Below, one piece after another: positions 35,612 to 44,967 of a stretch of 64,000 bases of DNA. Position 1 is the first letter of the stretch; each line of letters opens with the position of its first letter. The notes under the pieces were generated by a model. That model ran no database searches, was not told the DNA's origin, and saw only the letters and a list, made by a program, of their open reading frames with translations. Position numbers and translations under genes: made by a program. Source of the stretch: Streptomyces sp. ITFR-16 (GTDB lineage: Bacteria > Actinomycetota > Actinomycetes > Streptomycetales > Streptomycetaceae); assembly GCF_031844705.1 (NCBI RefSeq), contig NZ_CP134609.1:2976001-3040000 (forward strand). Reading direction: 5' to 3'.

Positions 35612-37198
35612 TCAGGCCAGCGGGCCCGTGACCGGCTCCACGGCGGAGACCAGCCCGCCGGCGCGCACGAAGGCGTCCGCGGCGGCCAGGTCGGGCGAGA
35701 GGAAGCGGTCGGGCCCCGGGCCCTCGACACCGGCCGCCCGCAGCGCCTCGACGGCGGCCAGCGAGGCGGGCGCCGGGGTCAGCCCCTGCGCGGCCCGCAG
35801 CTCGATCGCGCGGGTCGCCGCGTACAGCTCGACGGCGACGATCCGGGCGAGGTTGTCGACGGCGGTACGGAGCTTGCGCGCCGCCGACCAGCCCATCGAG
35901 ACGTGGTCCTCCTGCATCGCGGACGAGGGGATCGAGTCCGCCGACGCGGGGACGGCGAGCCGCTTCATCTCGCTGACCAGGGCGGCCTGGGTGTACTGGG
36001 CGATCATCAGACCGGAGTCCACCCCGGCGTCGTCGGCGAGGAACGGCGGCAGCCCGTGCGAACGGTTCTTGTCCAGCAGCCGGTCGGTGCGCCGCTCGGT
36101 GATCGAGCCGAGGTCGGCGGCGACGATCGCCAGGAAGTCCAGGACGTACGCGACCGGCGCCCCGTGGAAGTTGCCGTTGGACTCGACCCGCCCTCCCCCA
36201 CTCTCAACTCCGTCCGAGCGGGAGGTGTCCCCTCGCAGCACCACGGGGTTGTCCACGGCGGCGGCGAGTTCGCGTTCGGCGACGAGGCGGGCGTGCGCGA
36301 GGGTGTCCCGGCCTGCGCCGTTGACCTGGGGCGCGCAGCGCACCGAGTAGGCGTCCTGGACGCGCGGGGCGTCGTCCTGGTGATGGCCGGTCAGGCCCGA
36401 ACCGGCCAGCACCCGCGCCATGTTGCCGGCGCTGGCGCCCTGGCCCGGGTGCGGGCGGATGGCGTGCAGCTCGGGGGCGAGGACCTTCTCGGTGCCGAGC
36501 AGGGCCTCCAGGGAGAGGGCCGCGGTGATGTCGGCCGAGGTGTAGAGGTTCTGCAGGTCGGCGATGGCCATCACGAGCATGCCGAGCATGCCGTCGGTGC
36601 CGTTGAGGAGGGCGAGGCCCTCCTTCTCGCGCAGCTCGACCGGGGTGATGCCGTGCGCGGCGAGCAGTTCGCCGGCCGGGCGGACGGTCCCGTCGGGGCC
36701 CTCCGCGTCGCCCTCGCCCATCAGGGTCAGCGCGCAGTGCGAGAGCGGGGCCAGGTCGCCGGAGCAGCCGAGCGAGCCGTACTCGTGGACGACCGGGGTG
36801 ATCCCGGCGTTCAGCACGTCGGCCATGGTCTGCGCGACCTCGGGCCGCACGCCCGTGTGGCCGGAGGCGACGGTCTTCAGCCGCAGGAACATCAGCGCCC
36901 TGACGACCTCGCGCTCGACGCGCGGGCCCATGCCTGCGGCGTGCGAGCGGACGATGTTGCGCTGGAGCTGGGCGCGCAGCTCCGGGCTGATGTGGCGGCT
37001 GGCCAGAGCCCCGAATCCGGTCGAGACGCCGTAGACCGGCTCGGGCTTGGCGGCGAGCGCGTCCACGATCTCGCGCGCGGCGGCCAGGGCGCTCACCGCG
37101 GCGGCGGAGAGCTCGACACGGGCGTTGCCGCGGGCCACGGCGATGACGTCCTGAGCGGTGGTACCGGACGTCCCCACCACGACTGTATGCATATCCAT
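35612..37198 (-). CDS. hutH: Histidine ammonia-lyase with an unusual inserted loop
   Basis: HutH deaminates histidine to urocanate, the first step of histidine use. The 528-residue product matches the Streptomyces enzyme closely, as I remember the S. griseus sequence: MDMHTVVVGTSG at the start, GVSTGFGALASRHI and the cofactor-forming triad in GSLGCSGDLAPLSH. The triad reads Cys145-Ser146-Gly147, not the usual Ala-Ser-Gly; I believe actinobacterial HutH commonly has Cys here. About 12 extra residues (RGDTSRSDGVESGG, about 322-335) interrupt DNPVVL..RVESNGNFHG. They are encoded by a dispersed-repeat-like DNA segment, and the frame is kept. Activity with this insert is uncertain because GNFHG contributes to the active site. 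Confidence 0.9.
   Translation of the reverse strand: MDMHTVVVGTSGTTAQDVIAVARGNARVELSAAAVSALAAAREIVDALAAKPEPVYGVSTGFGALASRHISPELRAQLQRNIVRSHAAGMGPRVEREVVRALMFLRLKTVASGHTGVRPEVAQTMADVLNAGITPVVHEYGSLGCSGDLAPLSHCALTLMGEGDAEGPDGTVRPAGELLAAHGITPVELREKEGLALLNGTDGMLGMLVMAIADLQNLYTSADITAALSLEALLGTEKVLAPELHAIRPHPGQGASAGNMARVLAGSGLTGHHQDDAPRVQDAYSVRCAPQVNGAGRDTLAHARLVAERELAAAVDNPVVLRGDTSRSDGVESGGGRVESNGNFHGAPVAYVLDFLAIVAADLGSITERRTDRLLDKNRSHGLPPFLADDAGVDSGLMIAQYTQAALVSEMKRLAVPASADSIPSSAMQEDHVSMGWSAARKLRTAVDNLARIVAVELYAATRAIELRAAQGLTPAPASLAAVEALRAAGVEGPGPDRFLSPDLAAADAFVRAGGLVSAVEPVTGPLA
36191..36234. repeat. Streptomyces dispersed repeat inserted in-frame in hutH
   Basis: The segment contains CCCTCCCCCACTCTC, then an imperfect CTCxxxTCCGTCCGAG hairpin and GCGGGAGGTGTCCCC. 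It closely resembles the short repeat (CCTCCCCCACTCTCGGCTTCG with CTCGAGCGGGGGGACCCC) that I recall from many Streptomyces intergenic regions. Here it adds about 36 bp to a coding sequence. Confidence 0.65.
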
Positions 37199-37269
37199 AT
37201 TCAGAAGCGTACGGATTGAAAGCCTTCATGTCACTAGTGGTCATCGGGTTGACCCCTTACCCGACCCGG

Positions 37270-38460
37270 TCACGCCTCGGGGCGGTTCCCGCGCAGCCTG
37301 CGGCGGTCGTGGGCGGACTTCGGCGGGGAGTCGGCCAGCCGGATGACCTCGCCGTCGCGCCCCGCCACCACGGGCCGCGAGGAGCGGGCGGCCTTCGCCC
37401 GGTACTGGGCCGCGTCCGCGAGCCGGAACAGCCGCCGCGCGGAGACCACCGGCCCGATCGGGTCGCCGGTGGAGGCGATCCCGCAGGCCACCCCGTTGCC
37501 GAACTCCAGCTCGGCCGCCCGCTCGCAGAGCTCCGTGGCCACCGCGACCGCCTCGTCCGCACTCGGCCCCGCCGCCAGCAGGCAGAACTCGTCGCCGCCG
37601 AGCCGGGCCGCCAGTGCCCCGGGCAGCATGGCCCCGCACCGGGAGAGCACCGAGCCGAAACGTTCCAGCAGGCGGTCGCCGACCGCGTGGCCATGGGTGT
37701 CGTTGACCCACTTGAGCCCGTTGAGATCGCAGACGACCAGGCTGACCACGGCACCGTCCGCCCGGTGCCGCTCCACCGCCTCGTCCAGCCGCATGTCGAC
37801 CGCCCGCCGGTTGGCGAGGCCGGTCAGCGGATCGGTGAAGGCGAGCTTGCGCACCTCCTCCAGCCGTTCGGTCTGGGAGATCCCGGCGGCCACCACGGCG
37901 GCCAGCACGGTGGCGAAGTCCGCGTCCCGGCGCCCGAACACCGGCTCCCCCACCCGCCGCGCCACATAGAGCTCGCCCCAGGCACGCCCGTGCAGCACGA
38001 TCGGCGCGACCACGCAGCAGCCCCGCCCGCGCCGCCGCAGGGCCGCCACCCGCTCATGGCAGTAGCCGTGCCCGTAACCGTGCGCACCCGCCGCCCCTGA
38101 CCCCCGCCCCTCGCCGCCGGACTCCGGCTCCACCGGGCCGTCGGCGGTCTCCACCCAGGCGTCCGGCTCGCCGCCGCCGGCCCACCGCTCATGGAGGAAC
38201 TCGGTGATCTCCGGGAACTGATGGACCGGGTAGACCTCCTCGTCGGGGAACTCCTCCTCCCCCTCGGCCCGCTCGCCGGCGTTGACCAGCACCCGCAGCC
38301 TGCCGCGCCCGCGCTCCCAGACCGAGAGCGCGGCGAAGCTGCCGCCCAGCGCCTCGCACGCCCCCAGGGCGGCCGCCCGCCAGCACCCCCGGGGGGTGTG
38401 CGCCGCCGCCATCGTCTGCGCAAGCGAAACCACGGCCCGCAGCCGTGCATCATCACCCAT
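37270..38460 (-). CDS. GAF-GGDEF diguanylate cyclase
   Basis: The 396-residue product has an N-terminal GAF-like sensor (about 5-195) and a C-terminal GGDEF domain (about 203-375) with FTDPLTGLANRRAV and an intact catalytic GGDEF (288-292, ARLGGDEFCLL), so it should make cyclic di-GMP. No RxxD inhibitory site precedes GGDEF, so product inhibition is probably absent. There are no membrane segments. The GAF domain has a Gly/His-rich insertion (GAAGAHGYGHGYCHE), a possible metal site. c-di-GMP controls development through BldD in Streptomyces. Confidence 0.9.
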   Translation of the reverse strand: MGDDARLRAVVSLAQTMAAAHTPRGCWRAAALGACEALGGSFAALSVWERGRGRLRVLVNAGERAEGEEEFPDEEVYPVHQFPEITEFLHERWAGGGEPDAWVETADGPVEPESGGEGRGSGAAGAHGYGHGYCHERVAALRRRGRGCCVVAPIVLHGRAWGELYVARRVGEPVFGRRDADFATVLAAVVAAGISQTERLEEVRKLAFTDPLTGLANRRAVDMRLDEAVERHRADGAVVSLVVCDLNGLKWVNDTHGHAVGDRLLERFGSVLSRCGAMLPGALAARLGGDEFCLLAAGPSADEAVAVATELCERAAELEFGNGVACGIASTGDPIGPVVSARRLFRLADAAQYRAKAARSSRPVVAGRDGEVIRLADSPPKSAHDRRRLRGNRPEA

Positions 38461-38545
38461 TGCCCCAGTTTAGGTTGATAGGCGAGGTATGCGTCACCGG
38501 AAAACTCCGGAGCGTCACCAATGGGACCTCCGGTGTTACACGGGG

Positions 38546-39358
38546 TCACTCCCCGGGCCAGTCCGCCTTCCGCTTCTCGTTGAACGCGGCCACGCCCTCC
38601 GCCCGGTCCCCGGAGAAGGCCACCGACCGCCACGCGGAGTCCTCGACCTCCAGGCCGGCCCGCAGGTCCAGCCCGTGCCCGAGCCGCAGCGCCCGCTTGG
38701 CGGCCCGCAGCCCCACCGGCGAGTTCGCGGCGATCCGGCCGGCCAGTGCCAGCGCCTCGGTCCGGTCCTCGCCCTCCGCGACCAGTTCGTCGACCAGGCC
38801 CAGCTCCCGCGCCTCGGCGGCCTGCACCCGGCGGGCGGTGAAGATCAGCTCGGCGGCGCGCGCCGCCCCCACCCGGCGCGGCAGCAGCTGGGTGCCGCCG
38901 CCGCCCGGAATGACCCCGACGGAGACCTCGGGCAGGCCCACCAGCGCGGTCGGGTCGGCCACGATCAGGTCGCAGGACAGGGCCAGCTCGAAGCCACCGC
39001 CGAGCGCGAAGCCGTGCACGGCGGCGACGGTCGGCATCGGCAGCTCCAGCACGCCGGTGTAGGCGGCCCGCGCGGTGGGCCGCTGGCGCACCAGTTCGGC
39101 GTCGGTGAAGGAGTTGCGCTCCTTGAGGTCCGCACCCACGCAGAAGGCCCGCTCGTGGCTGGAGCTGAGGACGGTGGCCCGGACGTCGGGGTCGGCGGCG
39201 AGCGCGGCACAGGCGGCGGCGATCGAGCGCGCCATGTCGGTGGAGACCGCGTTCATGGCCCCCGGCCGGTCGAGGACCAGCTCGGCGACATGCTCCAGGC
39301 CCTCGTGGCCCCGTACGACGACGAACTCCCCGAACCGCTGCTCGGACGTGACGGTCAT
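38546..39358 (-). CDS. Enoyl-CoA hydratase/isomerase family protein
   Basis: The 270-residue crotonase-fold product has the oxyanion-hole segments FCVGADLKERNSF and VHGFALGGGFELALSCDLIV. The two catalytic carboxylate positions lie in GLPEVSVGVIPGGGGTQLLPR (Glu present). It should act on acyl-CoA esters in beta-oxidation or a related route. It stands alone downstream of cya, with no thiolase or dehydrogenase adjacent. Confidence 0.88.
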   Translation of the reverse strand: MTVTSEQRFGEFVVVRGHEGLEHVAELVLDRPGAMNAVSTDMARSIAAACAALAADPDVRATVLSSSHERAFCVGADLKERNSFTDAELVRQRPTARAAYTGVLELPMPTVAAVHGFALGGGFELALSCDLIVADPTALVGLPEVSVGVIPGGGGTQLLPRRVGAARAAELIFTARRVQAAEARELGLVDELVAEGEDRTEALALAGRIAANSPVGLRAAKRALRLGHGLDLRAGLEVEDSAWRSVAFSGDRAEGVAAFNEKRKADWPGE

Positions 39359-39398
39359 GACTGCACCCCTCCGGTTAACGAGCGTTACCGGAGGGATC

Positions 39399-39458
39399 CT
39401 AGGGCGTGCCGTCCGACCGGCGCCGTCGCCCGGAGGGCGGCCGGGCGAGGGAGCGTCA
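39399..39458. mobile_element. Decayed copy of the foldback (MITE-like) element
   Basis: The stretch CTAGGGCGTGCCGTCCGACC and the following CGCCGTCGCCCGGAGGGCGG align along about 60 bp with the left half of the 179-bp element at 26533 (both share GAAGGGCGG/GAGGGCGG, CCGGGCG and GCGTCAGG). The right half is missing. It runs into the stop codon of cya. Confidence 0.6.
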
Positions 39459-40640
39459 GGAGGCGCCGCGGCGGGCCAGCAGCCAGGGCTCGACGACCCC
39501 GAGACCGCGGACCGGGCGCTGCCACATCGGCTGGAGGCCGTAGCGGTACTTGGGCACGGGCCGGGGCTCCTCGCCGTCCGCGCCCTCCTTCGCGGCCCGC
39601 TCGACGGCGGCCGCGGCCTCCTCGGCGGCCCGCGCCTCGGAGACCGGCGCGTCGCCGGTCCGGGTCAGCTCCTCGGCGAACGCCCCGTCCACCAGGACGG
39701 CGTCCTTCGGCGCTATCGAGGTCAGCCGGCTCGCGAGGTTCACCGTGGTGCCGAAGACATCGCCCATCCGGGTCGTGACCGTGCCGAACGCGATGCCGAC
39801 GCGCAGCGCGGGCATCGTCTCGTCCTGGGTCATCGCCTCGATCAGCCGCAGCGCGATCTCGGACGCGGTGCCCGCGTCGTCGGCGGCGAAGAGGACCTCG
39901 TCGCCGAGGGTCTTGATGAGCCGGCCGCCGTGCGCGGCGACCAGGTCGGCGCAGGTGGTCTCGAAGGACTCGACGAGCTCGCCGAGCTCCTCCTCCTCCA
40001 GGCGGCGGGTCAGCCGGGTGAACCCGACGAGGTCGGCGAAGCCGACGGCGAGCCGCCGGTCGACCATCTCCTCGTCGTCGGCCGCCTGCACGACCCGGCC
40101 GGTGGCGGCGGCGAGCTGGCGCCGCCACACGTAGACGAGGAATTCCTCCAGCTCCGGCAGCAGCAGCTCGACCAGGGGGTAGGTGACCTCGGTACGGGTC
40201 ATGCCGGGCTCGGGCGGCTCGGTCAGGCCCTCCAGGAACGAGTCGATCTGCCACTCCGCCAGCCGGGCGGTGGTCTGCCCGGTCGACCGGGCCACCTGGA
40301 TCGCCATCGGCTCGCTGAGCAGCCCGGCCTCGACCAGACCCGACAGCCGCCGCAGCGCCAGCACGTCCGCCTCGGTCAGCGCCTTGGCCTGGCCGATGTC
40401 GGCGAAGCCCATGGCCCGCCAGAAGCGGGACGCCAGGTCCATGGAGACGCCCGCGGTCCTGGCCGCCTGGAACGGGGTGTACCGCCGGTCGGCCCCCAGG
40501 ATCAGCTGTTCCAGCCGGATCGCGAGGGGATCGTCGGTCGGTTCCGCCGTGTGGTCGACTTCGTGATGCGGTGTCGCGTGGACCGAGGAGTCCGACGGGG
40601 GCTGTGTGCCCGCGCCGGAGGTCGTGTCGTCGACGGTCAC
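39456..40640 (-). CDS. cya: Class III adenylate cyclase
   Basis: The cytoplasmic enzyme makes cAMP. The 394-residue product has an N-terminal helix-turn-helix-like regulatory region (about 38-135; YTPFQAARTAGVSMDLASRF) and a class III cyclase domain from about 190. The two metal-binding aspartates lie in GFADLVGFTRL (Asp203) and KTLGDEVLF (Asp247). The arrangement matches the Streptomyces Cya needed for cAMP-dependent germination and development (SCO4928, from memory). The GTG/ATG start region has GGAGGCGG upstream. Confidence 0.9.
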   Translation of the reverse strand: MTVDDTTSGAGTQPPSDSSVHATPHHEVDHTAEPTDDPLAIRLEQLILGADRRYTPFQAARTAGVSMDLASRFWRAMGFADIGQAKALTEADVLALRRLSGLVEAGLLSEPMAIQVARSTGQTTARLAEWQIDSFLEGLTEPPEPGMTRTEVTYPLVELLLPELEEFLVYVWRRQLAAATGRVVQAADDEEMVDRRLAVGFADLVGFTRLTRRLEEEELGELVESFETTCADLVAAHGGRLIKTLGDEVLFAADDAGTASEIALRLIEAMTQDETMPALRVGIAFGTVTTRMGDVFGTTVNLASRLTSIAPKDAVLVDGAFAEELTRTGDAPVSEARAAEEAAAAVERAAKEGADGEEPRPVPKYRYGLQPMWQRPVRGLGVVEPWLLARRGAS

Positions 40641-40772
40641 CAGCCGCCTCCTGCCCGTTCCCTGCGCACTGCCCTGCCGATCTGTCGGTGGATCGCCTCA
40701 ACGATACGGCAGGTGTGCCCTACCTCACGTCGTCAGGCCGTGACCGGGCCGCGCCGACCGTCGCCCCGCACC

Positions 40773-41675
40773 TCAGGTCAGCCCGCCCTCCGCGCCCCGC
40801 AGGTGGACGATGTCGCCCGCCGACACCGGCTCCTGGAGGCCGCCGCCCGCGGACAGGATCAGCCGGCCGTCGCCGTCGACGGCCACCGCCTCACCGGTGA
40901 GGGTGCGGTCGCCGGGCAGCTGGGCCCGTACCGTCCGGCCCAGGGTCGCGCAGCCCGCCGCGTACGCCTCCTGGAGGCCACTGGCCGCCGCGTCGCCGTC
41001 CGCCGCGCGCCACTGCCCGTACCACTGCTCCAGGGACCGCAGTACGCCCCTGAGCAGTGTCTCGCGGTCCGTGGAGACCGCGCCGGCCAGGGCCAGGGAG
41101 GCGGCGGTGGGTGCGGGAAGCTCGTCGGCGCGCAGCGAGACGTTGAGGCCGATGCCGATGACGACGCCCTCGCCGGCCCGCTCGGCGAGGATGCCGCCCG
41201 TCTTGCGCTCCTCGCCCGGCGGGGTCTCCCCCGGACGGAGCCTGCCGGAGTCCTCGGGGATGGTGACCAGCAGGTCGTTGGGCCATTTCAGTGCCATGTC
41301 GACACCCGCGGTCTTCGCCAGGCCGGTCGCCGCCGCGACGCCCGCCAGGAGCGGCAGCCAGCCCCAGCGCTGCACCGGGACGGTGCCGGGGGCCAGGTAG
41401 ACGGAGAAGAACAGGCCGGAGCGCGCCGGGGCGGTCCACGTCCGGTCCAGGCGTCCCCGGCCGGCCGTCTGCTCCTCGGCGACCAGGACCGTGCCCTCGG
41501 TGAGGGAGCCCGCGCGCGCGGCGAGGTCGGAGTTGGTGGAGCCGGTGGAGCCCACCACGTCGAGCGCGGTCCACAGCCCGCCGGGCCGCAGCAGACCGCG
41601 GCGCAGCGCGGCGACGTTCAGGGGCGGCCGGTCCAGGTCCGACCAGCGGCTGTGTGGCGCATCCGAAGGTGTCAT
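40773..41675 (-). CDS. birA: Biotin-[acetyl-CoA carboxylase] ligase
   Basis: BirA attaches biotin to the carrier lysine of biotin enzymes, here most obviously AccA2 3.7 kb away. The 300-residue product has the ligase motif [12 protein letters not shown], the biotinyl-AMP loop [13 protein letters not shown], the KWPNDLLV motif and the C-terminal SH3-like domain ([20 protein letters not shown]). There is no N-terminal winged helix, so it is not a bifunctional repressor. ATG 41675 was chosen over the in-frame start 9 bp upstream. Confidence 0.93.
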   Translation of the reverse strand: MTPSDAPHSRWSDLDRPPLNVAALRRGLLRPGGLWTALDVVGSTGSTNSDLAARAGSLTEGTVLVAEEQTAGRGRLDRTWTAPARSGLFFSVYLAPGTVPVQRWGWLPLLAGVAAATGLAKTAGVDMALKWPNDLLVTIPEDSGRLRPGETPPGEERKTGGILAERAGEGVVIGIGLNVSLRADELPAPTAASLALAGAVSTDRETLLRGVLRSLEQWYGQWRAADGDAAASGLQEAYAAGCATLGRTVRAQLPGDRTLTGEAVAVDGDGRLILSAGGGLQEPVSAGDIVHLRGAEGGLT

Positions 41676-41808
41676 GCAAGCCACCCTAGGTGTGTCAAAG
41701 GACGCACTGCCGAACGGTATCCGCGCCGATACGCTACGGGTCAGTAGCTGTTCATCCGCTGATCAGCAGCACAGTCGTCCCCGTGACCAGGCAGGGAGCC
41801 GCCACCCG

Positions 41809-43401
41809 ATGTCCGAGCCGGTAGAGATCGACGTCCACACCACCGCGGGCAAGCTCGCGGACCTGCAGCGCCGTATCGAAGAGGCGACCCATGCCGGGTC
41901 CGCGCGCGCGGTGGAGAAGCAGCACGCGAAGGGCAAGCTGACCGCACGCGAGCGCGTGGATCTCCTGCTCGACGAGGGTTCCTTCGTGGAACTCGACGAA
42001 TTCGCCCGGCACCGCTCGACGAACTTCGGGATCGAGAAGAACCGCCCCTACGGGGACGGTGTCGTCACCGGCTACGGCACGGTCGACGGCCGCCCCGTCT
42101 GCGTGTACTCGCAGGACTTCACCATCTTCGGCGGCTCGCTCGGCGAGGTCTACGGTGAGAAAATCGTCAAGGTGATGGACTTCGCGCTGAAGACCGGCTG
42201 TCCGGTCATCGGCATCAACGACGGCGGTGGCGCCCGCATCCAGGAAGGCGTGGCCGCCCTCGGGCTGTTCGCGGAGATCTTCCGGCGCAATGTGCACGCC
42301 TCGGGTGTGGTCCCGCAGATCTCGCTGATCGTCGGCCCGTGCGCGGGCGGCGCGGTCTACTCCCCCGCGATCACCGACTTCACGGTGATGGTCGACCAGA
42401 CCTCGCACATGTTCATCACCGGGCCCGACGTCATCAAGACGGTCACCGGCGAGGACGTCGGCTTCGAGGAGCTGGGCGGCGCCCGTACGCACAACACCAC
42501 CTCCGGTGTCGCGCACCACATGGCGGGCGACGAGAAGGACGCCATCGAGTACGTCAAGTCGCTGCTGTCGTACCTGCCTTCGAACAATCTCTCGGAGGCC
42601 CCGGCCTTCCCGGAGGAGGCCGACCTCGCGGTCACCGACCAGGACCGCGAGCTGGACACCCTCATCCCGGACTCCGCGAACCAGCCGTACGACATGCACA
42701 CCGCGATCGAGCACGTGCTGGACGACGGCGAGTTCCTGGAGACCCAGGCCCTGTTCGCGCCGAACATCATCACCGGCTTCGGCCGCGTCGAGGGCTACCC
42801 GGTCGGGATCGTCGCCAACCAGCCGATGCAGTTCGCCGGCTGTCTGGACATCAACGCGAGCGAGAAGGCCGCACGGTTCGTCCGCACGTGTGACGCCTTC
42901 AACGTGCCCGTGCTGACGTTCGTGGACGTGCCGGGCTTCCTGCCGGGTGTCGACCAGGAGTACGGCGGCATCATCCGGCGCGGCGCCAAGCTGATCTACG
43001 CGTACGCGGAGGCGACCGTCCCGCTCATCACGGTGATCACCCGCAAGGCGTTCGGCGGGGCCTACGACGTCATGGGCTCCAAGCACCTGGGCGCCGACAT
43101 CAACGTCGCCTGGCCGACCGCGCAGATCGCCGTCATGGGCGCACAGGGCGCGGTGAACATCCTGCACCGCCGCACGATCGCCGCCGTCGAGGACGCCGAC
43201 GAGAGGGAGGCGACCCGCGCGGAGCTGATGGCGGACTACGAGGACGCGCTGCTCAACCCGTACGTGGCGGCCGAGCGCGGCTACGTGGACGCGGTGATCA
43301 TGCCGTCCGAGACCCGCGCCCACGTGGTCAAGGGACTGCGGCAGCTGCGCACCAAGCGTGAGTCGCTGCCCCCGAAGAAGCACGGCAACATCCCCCTCTA
43401 G
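41809..43401 (+). CDS. pccB: Propionyl-CoA carboxylase beta subunit (carboxyltransferase)
   Basis: This subunit transfers carboxyl from carboxybiotin to propionyl-CoA, giving methylmalonyl-CoA for polyketides and odd-chain lipids. The 530-residue product has the two oxyanion-hole glycine pairs ([35 protein letters not shown]). Asp420 in GGAYDVMG is the position that favours propionyl-CoA (Asp422 in the S. coelicolor enzyme). GCAGGGAGC precedes the ATG. It forms an operon with the epsilon subunit 14 bp downstream and diverges from birA. Confidence 0.95.
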   Translation: MSEPVEIDVHTTAGKLADLQRRIEEATHAGSARAVEKQHAKGKLTARERVDLLLDEGSFVELDEFARHRSTNFGIEKNRPYGDGVVTGYGTVDGRPVCVYSQDFTIFGGSLGEVYGEKIVKVMDFALKTGCPVIGINDGGGARIQEGVAALGLFAEIFRRNVHASGVVPQISLIVGPCAGGAVYSPAITDFTVMVDQTSHMFITGPDVIKTVTGEDVGFEELGGARTHNTTSGVAHHMAGDEKDAIEYVKSLLSYLPSNNLSEAPAFPEEADLAVTDQDRELDTLIPDSANQPYDMHTAIEHVLDDGEFLETQALFAPNIITGFGRVEGYPVGIVANQPMQFAGCLDINASEKAARFVRTCDAFNVPVLTFVDVPGFLPGVDQEYGGIIRRGAKLIYAYAEATVPLITVITRKAFGGAYDVMGSKHLGADINVAWPTAQIAVMGAQGAVNILHRRTIAAVEDADEREATRAELMADYEDALLNPYVAAERGYVDAVIMPSETRAHVVKGLRQLRTKRESLPPKKHGNIPL

Positions 43402-43415
43402 AAAGGGTCCTGGCC

Positions 43416-43622
43416 ATGATCAAGGTCGTACGGGGCAACCCGACCCCGGAGGAGCTGGCCGCCGCGCTGGCGGTGGTCCAGGCGCGCGCCGCCGCGGTGT
43501 CCGCCGTGTCCTCGGGCGCGCCGGAGCTGCCCGCCCAGTGGTCCCACCCGAGCCGGCTGGCCCGGCGCGGCCGCCATCTGCCGGGACCGCGCGCCTGGGC
43601 GCGCACGTACTGGCCCGGTTAG
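43416..43622 (+). CDS. pccE: Acyl-CoA carboxylase epsilon subunit
   Basis: The 68-residue product begins IKVVRGNPTPEELAAALAVV and ends with SHPSRLARRG followed by ARTYWPG, the Trp-rich tail of actinobacterial epsilon subunits. It stimulates the carboxylase by bridging the alpha and beta subunits. Its position 14 bp after pccB is the standard arrangement. Confidence 0.92.
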   Translation: MIKVVRGNPTPEELAAALAVVQARAAAVSAVSSGAPELPAQWSHPSRLARRGRHLPGPRAWARTYWPG

Positions 43623-43696
43623 CCAGGGACGCGTGGGGCGGCGGTTGAGTACGCGTACTCAGGCGCCGCCGGCGTCCGCCCAGCAGGATCGGACGC

Positions 43697-43825
43697 ATGC
43701 TGTGGTCCGATCCCGAGAACAAGCCGCCGAAGGAACTGCGCGACGCCCAGGACATGATGCGTCGCGCGGGGCTGGTCCTCGCGCTGGCCATGGTGGTCGC
43801 GATGCTCGTCCTGGGCACCCGGTGA
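43697..43825 (+). CDS. 42-residue membrane protein
   Basis: The product reads [20 protein letters not shown] followed by [20 protein letters not shown], then TR: a polar, charged N-terminus and one membrane helix. AGGA lies 9 nt upstream of the ATG, and codon positions have the strong Streptomyces GC3 bias. It sits between pccE and maf in the same direction. I recall a small gene here in S. coelicolor; function unknown. Confidence 0.7.
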   Translation: MLWSDPENKPPKELRDAQDMMRRAGLVLALAMVVAMLVLGTR

Positions 43826-43865
43826 CGCGGACCGCGCGCCCGGCCGCCTTTGTACGATGGCGCCC

Positions 43866-44474
43866 ATGACTGATCCCGCACCCCGCCGCCTCGTGCTCGC
43901 CTCCGCCTCGCCCGCCCGGCTCGGCCTGCTGCGGCAGGCGGGCTTCGCGCCCGAGGTGATCGTCAGCGGGGTCGACGAGGACGCGCTGAGCGCCCCCACA
44001 CCGGCCGAACTCGCCCTGGTCCTCGCCGAGGCCAAGGCCGCGGTGGTGGCCGCGCTGCCGGCGGCCGCCGGGGCCCTGGTCATCGGCTGCGACTCGGTGC
44101 TGGAGCTGGACGGCGAGGCGCTCGGCAAGCCGGCCGACGCCGAGGAGGCCACCGCCCGCTGGAAGTCCATGCGCGGGCGGGCCGGGGTGCTGCGGACGGG
44201 GCACAGCCTGACCGACACCACGAGCGGCCGCACCGTGTCGGCGACCGCCTCCACCACGGTCCGCTTCGGTGAGCCGTCGGACGCCGAGATCGCCGCCTAC
44301 GTGGCGACCGGCGAGCCGCTGCACGTGGCGGGCGCCTTCACCCTCGACGGGCGCTCCGCGCCGTTCGTGGACTCCGTCGACGGCGACCCGGGCAATGTCA
44401 TCGGCCTCTCGCTGCCGCTGCTGCGACGGCTGCTGGGCGAGCTGGGGATCCCGGTCACCGACCTCTGGGTCTGA
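43866..44474 (+). CDS. maf: Maf-type nucleoside triphosphate pyrophosphatase
   Basis: Maf proteins hydrolyse non-canonical nucleotides (dTTP/UTP, m7GTP and related) to monophosphates. The 202-residue product has the N-terminal signature [18 protein letters not shown] (S-x-S-x-x-R), [16 protein letters not shown] and [20 protein letters not shown]. There is no clear ribosome-binding site; ATG 43857 is an in-frame alternative. Which NTP is used cannot be decided from sequence. Confidence 0.9.
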   Translation: MTDPAPRRLVLASASPARLGLLRQAGFAPEVIVSGVDEDALSAPTPAELALVLAEAKAAVVAALPAAAGALVIGCDSVLELDGEALGKPADAEEATARWKSMRGRAGVLRTGHSLTDTTSGRTVSATASTTVRFGEPSDAEIAAYVATGEPLHVAGAFTLDGRSAPFVDSVDGDPGNVIGLSLPLLRRLLGELGIPVTDLWV

Positions 44475-44514
44475 GGCTCAGGGGCCCGGGGCCTCCGGGT
44501 CCGGGGGAAGTCCG

Positions 44515-44967
44515 TCAGGCCGGGGCCGGGGCGGCCGGCTGCTCCGGCTCGGCCGCACCGGCGGCGGGCTTCTCGTCGGCGGGGCCGTACGCCACCAGGC
44601 TCAGCACGATCAGGCCCAGCACCACCATCATGGCCACGAACGCGGTCCAGCCGACCAGACCCACCGTCAGGGCGCCCAGGACGCCGTGCACGACGGCGCA
44701 GCAGATGAGCACGATCCGGGCGACACGGCCGGGGCCCCGGTCGCGGATGCCGGCCAGCAGGAGCAGCACCCCGCACAGCACCAGGAACAGCCCGGAGACC
44801 GCGCCCAGCACCAGGGTGCCGTTGGCCATCATCTTGGGGTCCGTGCCCGCGAGGGACATGTCCTGGTTCTTGACCACCGTGCCCAGGACCACGTTGATGA
44901 TCACGATGCCCACGGCTTCCGCGAACAGCACGAGCGCGGCCGTGCAAGCCACCGTCATGCGCACCAT
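44515..44967 (-). CDS. Four-helix membrane protein of unknown function
   Basis: The 150-residue product has four predicted membrane helices (for example AALVLFAEAVGIVIINVVLG and LVLGAVSGLFLVLCGVLLLL) and an Ala/Pro/Glu-rich cytoplasmic tail. ATG 44967 is preferred to GTG 44976 because GGGGTGG lies 5 nt upstream. I recall this gene between maf and accA2 in related genomes; function unknown. Confidence 0.75.
   Translation of the reverse strand: MVRMTVACTAALVLFAEAVGIVIINVVLGTVVKNQDMSLAGTDPKMMANGTLVLGAVSGLFLVLCGVLLLLAGIRDRGPGRVARIVLICCAVVHGVLGALTVGLVGWTAFVAMMVVLGLIVLSLVAYGPADEKPAAGAAEPEQPAAPAPA

Noticed and set aside
41758..41767. Palindrome GCTGATCAGC between birA and pccB as an operator
   Set aside because: Ten bases are too short to stand out and nothing links it to a regulator.
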